From positions 89,985 to 132,210 of the forward strand of contig DEJQ01000032.1 of the NCBI GenBank assembly GCA_002353575.1: 42,226 nucleotides of DNA. Direction: 5' to 3'. A program made the translations under genes and the position numbers. Every line of letters starts with the position of its first letter. Positions within the stretch are counted from its first letter, which is position 1. This document shows positions 16,886 to 23,843 of this stretch, one piece after another. The notes beneath the pieces are model-generated. The model saw nothing but the letters and a program-made list of their open reading frames with translations, did no database searches and was not told the DNA's origin. This stretch comes from Prevotellaceae bacterium UBA2744. Lineage in GTDB: Bacteria > Bacteroidota > Bacteroidia > Bacteroidales > Bacteroidaceae.

Positions 16886-18829
16886 TTACTTGGCTATCAG
16901 TTTCATAAGGAAACCACCGCCCGATGCCATATGGATAGGAAGGGTGGTTTCTTTGTTTACGGTAAACGTCTTCACCTGATAGTCTTCCGCATTGTGACCG
17001 GCATTGATGCCATCGCAGAAAAGCGTGCACTGATACAATCTTCCAGCAGGAAGGAAGGAGAACGAAAGTTGCAGGTCACGCTCGTCCCAGTTGGTCTGTC
17101 CACCCACATACCAGTTACCACCGGCTTCGCGGGCTGTGACGATATACTTACCCATCTCGCCCTGAGGAATGACTGTCTGGTCGAAGACATCCGGAACACC
17201 CGTAATCATATCCACGCATGGCTGCTCGCGCTCGTAGTTCGTAGGAGCGTCACAGAGCATTGTAAACGGCGAATCATGTACCACATAACAAGCCAGCTGG
17301 TGACAGCGAGTACCCATCGACACAGGATTTTCATAGCACTCCACCCAGTTTTTCCTTGTTCCGTTACGCATAGCACCCGGGGTGAAATCAACCTGTCCCG
17401 CCATCATACGGATATAAGGGAAGGTGACATCATAGAGCGGCATATCCGTTTCCTTCTTTGCCCAACGGCATTCCTCCATTCCGAACACACCCTCGTAGTT
17501 CATGATGTTAGGATAGGTCCTGCTCATTCCTGTAGGTGCATAATAACCATGATAGTCGAGCATCATGTGGTACTGAGCACACACCTTAGCAAGGCGTTCT
17601 GCCATTTCAACGGCTGTCTGGTCGTTACGGTCCAGAAAGTCAACCTTGAAGCCCTTGATGCCCATAGAGGAGTATTTCTCACACGCTTCTTTAAGGTGTT
17701 CATCCAGTACATTGAACACTGTCCATAACACAATATCTACGTTTTTACTCTTTCCGTAGCTGATAAGCTCAGAGAGGTTGATATCATCAATAGGATTCAT
17801 AATGTCGCCTTTGGCTGAGAGATACCAGCCCTCGTCGAGCACGACGTAAGGGATATGATTCTTAGACGCAAAATCAATGTAATATTTATATGTCTGCGTA
17901 TTGATACCGGCAATGAAATCGACTCCTTTCAGGTTCCAGTCATTCCACCAGTCCCATGCAACCTTTCCCGGGCGCAGCCACGAAGTGTCTCCAATCTGAT
18001 TAGGTGTAGCGAGAGCATAGACCATATTGTTCACAGGCATATCGGTATCCTTCTCCGTAACGGCAAATACGCGCCAGGGATAGGTGCGCTGCCCGTTTGA
18101 CTTGGCTATATACGACTCCGTTTCCACTACGTGCGACATTCCACGCCACTTATAATAGTCCATTTTCTTGGGGTAAGGGGCAAAGGCAGCAGAGAGTCTG
18201 TCGCCCTCAGCCTTCACGAACATACCGGGATAGCTGCGCAGATCACTCTCAAGGATGGTAACTTTGACATCACCCACTGCCACCGTTGCAGGCAGAAAGG
18301 CATACTTACTCTTAGCCTTGGAAAGTGTGGTTTCATCGTAGAAATTCTGGAATGCCATAGCGAAAGGTTCCTTGTCATTTGTAGAATAGCTGAGCCAAGC
18401 CTTCGCGTCTGCCCCGAACTGATACCGTGCCACTTCCTGCTGCACGATGGTTTCTCCCTTACGAGTGGTGTAGAATCGGTATGCGACACCCTCGTCGTAG
18501 GCACGGACCTGCAAGCCGAAGCCATCGTTCAGACGCAGATCTATCTGTTTTCCATCCATCTGGAATTCCTTCTGGCGGTAGAACGGAGCTACAATCTTCT
18601 CGCTGAGGGTTGTAGTCTTAGCCTTCAGGATGCGGTTCGTACCGTTCATCCCGATAGCAGAAGGACTCATCAGAAGTGTACTACCCTGTCGAATGGACAG
18701 CTGGAGTCCGCTGTCATCGCTGACGACCGCCGTGAGCTTCCCGTTCGGTGAACTGACCTCAAATTGTTTTGCACAAATACTTGTAACAACTACTAAAAGT
18801 AATGTAGAGAATGCTATTTTCCGCTTCAT
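16886..18829 (-). CDS. GH97 alpha-glycosidase, probably of the retaining (alpha-galactosidase-type) branch
   Basis: I place the start at 18829 (647 residues, MKRKIAFSTLLLVVVTSICA signal peptide), not at the upstream in-frame ATG at 18877, because the -7 box at 18857-18864 lies between them. The N-terminal GH97 beta-sandwich starts at about residue 23 (FEVSSPNGKLTAVVSDDSG). The TIM barrel starts at GKVAWDWWNDWN (about 289) and continues IPYVVLDEGWY. The text GFKVDFLDRNDQ places Asp 397/Asp 400 where retaining GH97 alpha-galactosidases have their nucleophile, while SusB-type inverting enzymes lack it. NYEGVFGMEECRW (about 444-456) carries the acid/base and calcium-site Glu residues. It is probably periplasmic or outer-membrane associated and cleaves alpha-galactosides (inference). 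No SusC/D genes adjoin. Confidence 0.85.
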   Translation of the reverse strand: MKRKIAFSTLLLVVVTSICAKQFEVSSPNGKLTAVVSDDSGLQLSIRQGSTLLMSPSAIGMNGTNRILKAKTTTLSEKIVAPFYRQKEFQMDGKQIDLRLNDGFGLQVRAYDEGVAYRFYTTRKGETIVQQEVARYQFGADAKAWLSYSTNDKEPFAMAFQNFYDETTLSKAKSKYAFLPATVAVGDVKVTILESDLRSYPGMFVKAEGDRLSAAFAPYPKKMDYYKWRGMSHVVETESYIAKSNGQRTYPWRVFAVTEKDTDMPVNNMVYALATPNQIGDTSWLRPGKVAWDWWNDWNLKGVDFIAGINTQTYKYYIDFASKNHIPYVVLDEGWYLSAKGDIMNPIDDINLSELISYGKSKNVDIVLWTVFNVLDEHLKEACEKYSSMGIKGFKVDFLDRNDQTAVEMAERLAKVCAQYHMMLDYHGYYAPTGMSRTYPNIMNYEGVFGMEECRWAKKETDMPLYDVTFPYIRMMAGQVDFTPGAMRNGTRKNWVECYENPVSMGTRCHQLACYVVHDSPFTMLCDAPTNYEREQPCVDMITGVPDVFDQTVIPQGEMGKYIVTAREAGGNWYVGGQTNWDERDLQLSFSFLPAGRLYQCTLFCDGINAGHNAEDYQVKTFTVNKETTLPIHMASGGGFLMKLIAK

Positions 18830-18856
18830 GGTACATGGAATGTTTAAATTATGCTG

Positions 18857-18864
18857 CAAAGATA
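18857..18864 (-). promoter_or_regulatory. -7 box TATCTTTG of the GH97 gene
   Basis: TATCTTTG on the minus strand matches TAnnTTTG, 27 bp upstream of the chosen ATG at 18829. This rules against the longer 18877 start. The intergenic region is shared with a divergent promoter at 18907. Confidence 0.65.
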
Positions 18865-18906
18865 AGTTTTTTTTCAATTGATTTTCTTTTTATATTTAAA
18901 TATATG

Positions 18907-18914
18907 TAATTTTG
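18907..18914 (+). promoter_or_regulatory. -7 box TAATTTTG of the DUF6055-like gene
   Basis: TAATTTTG on the plus strand matches TAnnTTTG and ends 30 bp before the ATG at 18945. An in-frame ATG at 18912 overlaps this box and is therefore unlikely to be the start. Confidence 0.6.
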
Positions 18915-18944
18915 GCACAAATTTTTCAACTAATACAACTAACC

Positions 18945-21116
18945 ATGAGAAAAACTCTACTCTTATTGCTTGTGCTCATAGCACACATCAATGCATTTGC
19001 AGAGAAGAGTGTTTACATTCCTTACGAGTGGCTACACCCTTGGGATCCCGACACTCTTCTTTATGCTGAAAGTGACCCCGACAACAAGTACACCTGGTCA
19101 AAGTCGAGAAGTATGGAAACCGACAACTTCATCATCTTCTGGGACAAGGGATGGGGCAGCACTCGTCCCGACCAACTGCCGTCAAGCGATTTCTTCTATT
19201 TCGACCTTGCCTACATGAAGGAACGTCTCGAAACCTTCTACAAGCATGAGACAGAAGTGCTCGGATTCGGTTCCCTGCCTACTTCAAACGTTCACAAGTA
19301 CAAGATTATCGTGTGTCTGAACCACACACGCGAATGGACATGCTACGGTAGCGGTTACGACTATCAGGTACCCGCCCTGTGGCTCAACCCGTCAACGAGC
19401 AAGCCTGTAGGTTCAGCCGTAGCTCACGAGGTAGGTCATTCGTTCCACTACATGTGCTACTCCGATGCTTCGAAGCAAGGCACCGACCAGACCGTACATA
19501 CCGGATTCCACGACGCAATCGGTTCGGGTTCTATGATCTGGGAGACCACAGCCAACTGGCAGGCCCTTTACAGCTACCCCGAGGAAGTATTCACAGAGAG
19601 CGGCACCGGCGTTTTCTGGGCAAACACTCATAACTATGCCTTTACACACGAGTGGCACCGCTATCAGGCATATATGTTCTTCCACTATCTGGTTGACTAC
19701 TACGACGACATCCAGACTATATATAAGGTGTGGAGTTATCCTGAGAAGACAGTCAAGGACTTCAACCAGGTACTTATGGACCTGAAGGGACTCTCTGTCG
19801 AAGACCTCTACCGTCTGCACTTCAACTTCGCCATGCACGCAGTGACATACGACATCAAGGCCTGCAAGCCGTACCTCGACGACGGGTATATCGGTTACTT
19901 CCGCTATGCTGCCTGCGAAATTGCCGATTCCACCTATCAGGTAGCTTACTCAAGCTGTCCGCAGGGAACGGGCTTCAACGTGATTCCGTTGAAGGTCAAG
20001 CCTGCAGGCACCCAGGTATCGACTCACTTCACAGCCATCAGTCCGCTTTCAAATCTGGCTGCAGGCGACCCAGTCGAATATCATAACGGAGATATGTTCA
20101 CACGTCTGAAGAACAAGACAAAATACAACGGCATATCATCAAGCAACCGTGGTTTCCGTCTTGGATACGTCGTACTGAAGGAAGACGGCACCCGCCAGTA
20201 CTTCACCGACGATGAGGTATATTGCACAGGCACCGGCACCAAGTCTGTCGATTACGGCTTCACAGTCCCGGAGGGCACTAAGCGTATGTGGCTCGTCGTA
20301 GCTCCGGCACTGAAGAACTACCTCCAGCACAAGTGGGATGACAACGTAACAAACGACGACCAGTGGCCTTACTACTTCAAGCTCTCAGGCACCGACATCG
20401 GTTCAAATGCAATAATCTATTCTCCTACTACCATCGACGGACGCCCTGTAAGCGACATCACACTGGAGTACGACGTAAAGATGCCAAAGAGCAGTAATAC
20501 CTACGACGGCATCACAGTGAACATATCAGGCAAGGCACTCTCAGCACTCGGCACAGCATTCCAGATGGCAAGTCCGTCGGCCGACATTACAGAATGCATC
20601 ACTACCTGGAGTTCTACATCTCCGGATGAGGGCGCTTGTAAGTTTTATGCCTGCAATCCTAAAAACGGCATGATTACAAATCAGGGACCTACAACCAACA
20701 GCTACTACGGACACTGGTTCAGCAACGTGGGGTCACGCACCACATACGGTGATGCTGCTTACATATACAGCGACTTTGCTCCAAGTCTCATGTCGTTCAC
20801 CATCGGACAATACCCGGGCAGGCTGAAGACCGGCGAGACTTACCGCATTGTTCAGGCTCTGCGCTACAAGAAAGACGGAAAGATTGCCAAGGCTACTTTC
20901 GCATTCAACATCACAGTGACTGACGGCGAAAGCGACAGCAGCATAAAGGAAATCGACTATAAAGACCCGACCGGCATCGGAACCGTCAATGCAGAAACAG
21001 AGAGCCAGCCATCTGCCGACGATGCCTGGTACACCATCAATGGTCAGAAACTTGATGGCAAACCGACCCAGCAGGGTATTTACATCCACAACACAAAAAA
21101 GTTTTTGGTGCAGTAA
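18945..21116 (+). CDS. secreted zincin-like protein (DUF6055-like, with C-terminal sorting-type tail)
   Basis: There are 723 residues from the ATG at 18945, which begins a clean signal peptide (MRKTLLLLLVLIAHINAFA). The N-terminal ~330 residues resemble DUF6055 proteins: an IIFWDKGWG start, then VAHEVGHSFHY with the HExxH zinc motif, IWETTANWQALYSYPEEVF, and a helical HRYQAYMFFHYLVDYY region. The middle and C-terminal parts look like the DUF4859-type beta-domain (YDVKMPKSSNTYDGITVNISG). The last ~30 residues (WYTINGQKLDG, then GIYIHNTKKFLVQ) look like the C-terminal tail of many Prevotella secreted proteins, perhaps a secretion or anchoring signal. It is probably an extracellular peptidase or glycan-binding protein; catalysis is unproven. 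Confidence 0.75.
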   Translation: MRKTLLLLLVLIAHINAFAEKSVYIPYEWLHPWDPDTLLYAESDPDNKYTWSKSRSMETDNFIIFWDKGWGSTRPDQLPSSDFFYFDLAYMKERLETFYKHETEVLGFGSLPTSNVHKYKIIVCLNHTREWTCYGSGYDYQVPALWLNPSTSKPVGSAVAHEVGHSFHYMCYSDASKQGTDQTVHTGFHDAIGSGSMIWETTANWQALYSYPEEVFTESGTGVFWANTHNYAFTHEWHRYQAYMFFHYLVDYYDDIQTIYKVWSYPEKTVKDFNQVLMDLKGLSVEDLYRLHFNFAMHAVTYDIKACKPYLDDGYIGYFRYAACEIADSTYQVAYSSCPQGTGFNVIPLKVKPAGTQVSTHFTAISPLSNLAAGDPVEYHNGDMFTRLKNKTKYNGISSSNRGFRLGYVVLKEDGTRQYFTDDEVYCTGTGTKSVDYGFTVPEGTKRMWLVVAPALKNYLQHKWDDNVTNDDQWPYYFKLSGTDIGSNAIIYSPTTIDGRPVSDITLEYDVKMPKSSNTYDGITVNISGKALSALGTAFQMASPSADITECITTWSSTSPDEGACKFYACNPKNGMITNQGPTTNSYYGHWFSNVGSRTTYGDAAYIYSDFAPSLMSFTIGQYPGRLKTGETYRIVQALRYKKDGKIAKATFAFNITVTDGESDSSIKEIDYKDPTGIGTVNAETESQPSADDAWYTINGQKLDGKPTQQGIYIHNTKKFLVQ

Positions 21117-21148
21117 CCTTGTTCAGACAGGAGTTATTAAGATACTAA

Positions 21149-21248
21149 AAAGAGGAGTTACAGGGGGCAATATTGAATGTGCAATAATCTCATTCGCCCC
21201 AGTAACTCCTCTTTAATTCGTCTCTAACGCCCCTGTAACTCCTCTATA
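21149..21248. terminator. bidirectional terminator region with three copies of one hairpin arm
   Basis: Arm A (21149-21167, AAAGAGGAGTTACAGGGGG) can pair with arm B (21195-21214, GCCCCAGTAACTCCTCTTT) or with arm C (21231-21248, GCCCCTGTAACTCCTCT). The A-C match is 16 bp perfect; A-B is 13 bp plus a GC block. It lies between the convergent DUF6055-like and MgtC-like genes, so it probably terminates both. The two pairings exclude each other. Confidence 0.7.
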
Positions 21249-21270
21249 ACTTTCCTTCAAATTCCCGGCA

Positions 21271-21993
21271 CTAATTATTCACCTCGTTTGTCAGCGTCAG
21301 CGAGAGTACCTTCCCCTTCTTGTGCAATTCGTCGAAAAGGGCGATGAAGTCAGTATCGCTCTTGCTGCGCACCATGAAATTGATGGTAGTCGTGCCCTGC
21401 GTATAATCGTAGCGCAGGAACTCGTCAGAGAGATGAACGCCAAACTGCTTGAAGCACTCGCGATACTTCGACGCATCGGTTACGACATAGTCAACCTTCA
21501 GACGCACAATCTTCTGTTCGCTACTATGCAACAGACTCTTTTCAAGGAATTCGAGGAAGAGAAGAACGAAAAGGATGAGGAAGCAGGCAACTACAGCAAT
21601 GGTGTACATACCGGCACCTACTGTCAGACCTATACATGCCGACACCCACATACCGGCAGCCGTGGTGAGTCCGCGCACCGACCCCTTCATCTGTATGATA
21701 GCTCCGGCACCAAGGAAACCGATTCCTGAAATGACCTGTGCTGCAATTCGCTCGGGGTCGCCGTTTTTCAGTCCGAAATGCACCTGCGGGATGTATATCG
21801 ACACAATCATGGCGAGGGCAGCACCCATCGTGATGAGGGCAAAGGTACGCATGCCGGCTGTCTGTCCCTTATGTCTGCGTTCCAGTCCAACTACGGCACC
21901 GAGCATAAAACTCAGCACCAGCTTAAACACCGACCCTACGATGTTGATTCCCGGGTCGTTTATCTGTTCCGTCAGATTTTCAATCCATTCCAT
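21271..21993 (-). CDS. MgtC/SapB-family inner-membrane protein
   Basis: This protein has 240 residues. The N-terminal ~150 residues contain four or five membrane segments with the MgtC/SapB signature (SFMLGAVVGLERRHKGQTAGMRT, then GIGFLGAGAIIQ and GLTTAAGMWVSACIGLTVGAGMY). A ~90-residue C-terminal soluble domain (IVRLKVDYVVTDASKYRECF) follows, like the ACT-like domain of MgtC. MgtC proteins are linked to survival under low magnesium and in hosts, and the biochemical role is unsettled. It is the last gene of the parC operon, 6 bp after the S41 protease stop. Confidence 0.88.
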   Translation of the reverse strand: MEWIENLTEQINDPGINIVGSVFKLVLSFMLGAVVGLERRHKGQTAGMRTFALITMGAALAMIVSIYIPQVHFGLKNGDPERIAAQVISGIGFLGAGAIIQMKGSVRGLTTAAGMWVSACIGLTVGAGMYTIAVVACFLILFVLLFLEFLEKSLLHSSEQKIVRLKVDYVVTDASKYRECFKQFGVHLSDEFLRYDYTQGTTTINFMVRSKSDTDFIALFDELHKKGKVLSLTLTNEVNN

Positions 21994-21999
21994 ATCCTA

Positions 22000-23031
22000 T
22001 TATTTTTTAAGCCACTCACGGGCATATTCTATATATGTATCTTTTTTCTCTCCAGTGTCTTTGCCCGACATAGTCAGGCTGATATCGGGTTTTATACCGA
22101 ATTCTGTATGCTGCATATCCCTGTCGTAGAAGATGACGGCACTATAGCGCACAGACCAACCGTTGGGCAGTTCGCTGGTAAACGGCATCCCCGACCCTCC
22201 ACCGGTCTGGTCGCCCATTATGGTTACGAGCGGCGAAGTCTTCATGCACTTCACGAAGTCGTTCGTGGCACTGTAGCACTGCCTATTGGTAAGCACCACA
22301 CATTTCTTCTGCCAGCGCACGCCGTCCCCAGCCGGATTCATGTATTCCGCTTTAGGCTCTGAGAGGTCATAATGCCCCTTGCCTGTTTTGTGGGAGGTAT
22401 AGCCCACCAGGGTACGCTCATTGATGAAGTGCGATGCCAGAGTCTTTGCATTGTCCATCTCTCCGCCGCCGTTGTTGCGCACGTCGATGATGAGTCCGTT
22501 GCACAGCCCCATTTCATATAGTGCCACCGACACATTTCCGTGTCCGATACCCGTCGCAAACGACGGCACACGGATATACCCTATGTTATCGTCAAGTATC
22601 TTATAGTAAAGTCCGGCAGCAATCTTATAGTCGGTGCCGAGGTAAGTTCCCTTCACGATAGAATCGTTGTAGTTGGCGGGATAGTCCTCAAAATAGCTCC
22701 AGTTGCGGGCATAGTCGAAGGCAGCCGACAGGTTCACGTGTCCGTCCTTCAGCTCCGCAAGCATATTTCCCATCACTTCGAAGAGCTGCTGGTTGGTCAT
22801 TCCCGCCTTCACCTGCGACAGATATTTCGCATGGACGGCATTCCAGTCGAGCCCCAGTTCCTTCTCCTTGTACTCAAAGAAGCAATAGTGTTCGTCGATG
22901 AGTCTCCATAGTGTCTCCAGGTTGTTCTGCCTGGTGCTGGTAGCATCATCCCCCTTCACGCACCCCACGAGACAGGGGGTACACAGGATGGCTAACCACA
23001 TATACATTAATATATATACTGTGCGTCTCAT
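22000..23031 (-). CDS. S41-family peptidase lipoprotein
   Basis: This protein has 343 residues. A lipoprotein signal ends LVGC (Cys 24). An N-terminal helical region (LETLWRLIDEHYCFFEYKEKELGLDW) is typical of this S41 subgroup. The core holds IGYIRVPSF, the strand LIIDVRNNGGGEMDNA, the catalytic-Ser region VVLTNRQCYSATNDF, and TIMGDQTGGGSG. No clear PDZ domain lies between helices and core, which is usual for the Bacteroidota lipoprotein subgroup. It probably degrades or trims proteins at the periplasmic face. Its ATG overlaps the upstream gene's stop by 4 bp, indicating translational coupling. Confidence 0.85.
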   Translation of the reverse strand: MRRTVYILMYMWLAILCTPCLVGCVKGDDATSTRQNNLETLWRLIDEHYCFFEYKEKELGLDWNAVHAKYLSQVKAGMTNQQLFEVMGNMLAELKDGHVNLSAAFDYARNWSYFEDYPANYNDSIVKGTYLGTDYKIAAGLYYKILDDNIGYIRVPSFATGIGHGNVSVALYEMGLCNGLIIDVRNNGGGEMDNAKTLASHFINERTLVGYTSHKTGKGHYDLSEPKAEYMNPAGDGVRWQKKCVVLTNRQCYSATNDFVKCMKTSPLVTIMGDQTGGGSGMPFTSELPNGWSVRYSAVIFYDRDMQHTEFGIKPDISLTMSGKDTGEKKDTYIEYAREWLKK

Positions 23032-23843
23032 CGTTTTCTGACAAAATATTTAGTGAAACCAATCATGAAGTCGTGGGTATAGTAGTGGCTGCGGATGCCG
23101 TTGAACTTAGCCTGCATCAACTCGGCAGAGTAACCAATCCTCAGCAAATTGTGTCCTACGGGTATGTCGAGGGTAAGCAGATGACGCATAGAGGGCATAT
23201 TGACGAAGTTGGCAAACACACAATTGCGGTCATAGCTGCCCAGCCCGAACATCTCATAGTACGACTGGCCGTAGCGCGGTGAGAAGGCAAGTCCGACGAA
23301 GGGGACGGACAGGAAGTAGCGGGCAGTCCATCTCTTTCCTGCCGCAGTGAAGTGGTATGCTGCCCCGCCCGTCAGGTCGATCATCACATCCAACTTTGCC
23401 TGAGCCGGATTATTACTGTTCCGTTCGTTATACACGCATCCCAGATAACCCGAAGCCTGCAGTCCGGCAGTGAAGCGCAGTGGTTTATTGTCGCGGAAGT
23501 TATACATCCACGCATTGCTGTATCTGATGCCTCCCGAGTAACTCTTCACGTTGCGTGCGGGATTCTTCGTCAGCGAAGCATTGAAATCGGTCTGTGTCAG
23601 ATAGGAGATATGCCCGTGTCCGCGCTTCAGTCTCCGTTCAGTCTGTCGCAGTATTCTCACGTTCGCCCCTGTATATGAGCATGGTGAGAGGTAGGAATCA
23701 AGCACATTGGCAAAACCGGCTCCGAACAAAGTAGAATGCATACGCAGGCTGTCCGTCTGCGCATGCATGACTAATCCCAGTGCCAGGGTCAGCAGGCACG
23801 AGGCTATTCGTTTAGAAAAGTTTGAGTTGGCCGTTGATTTCAT
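23028..23843 (-). CDS. DUF3316-like predicted beta-barrel envelope protein
   Basis: This protein has 271 residues. The signal peptide is at residues 1-29 (RIASCLLTLALGLVMHAQ). The mature part is rich in alternating aromatic/glycine strands (FTAGLQASGYLGCVY, ARYFLSVPFVGLAFSPRYGQSYYEMFGLGSYD) and ends FMIGFTKYFVRKR, suggesting an outer-membrane barrel. The resemblance to DUF3316 is from memory and tentative. Its start lies 32 bp inside the 3' end of parC and its stop overlaps the protease start by 4 bp, so expression follows parC. Confidence 0.65.
   Translation of the reverse strand: MKSTANSNFSKRIASCLLTLALGLVMHAQTDSLRMHSTLFGAGFANVLDSYLSPCSYTGANVRILRQTERRLKRGHGHISYLTQTDFNASLTKNPARNVKSYSGGIRYSNAWMYNFRDNKPLRFTAGLQASGYLGCVYNERNSNNPAQAKLDVMIDLTGGAAYHFTAAGKRWTARYFLSVPFVGLAFSPRYGQSYYEMFGLGSYDRNCVFANFVNMPSMRHLLTLDIPVGHNLLRIGYSAELMQAKFNGIRSHYYTHDFMIGFTKYFVRKR

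Noticed and set aside
18912..18944. Upstream ATG extension of the DUF6055-like gene (start at 18912)
   Set aside because: It overlaps the -7 box at 18907-18914 and would place extra residues before a complete signal peptide.
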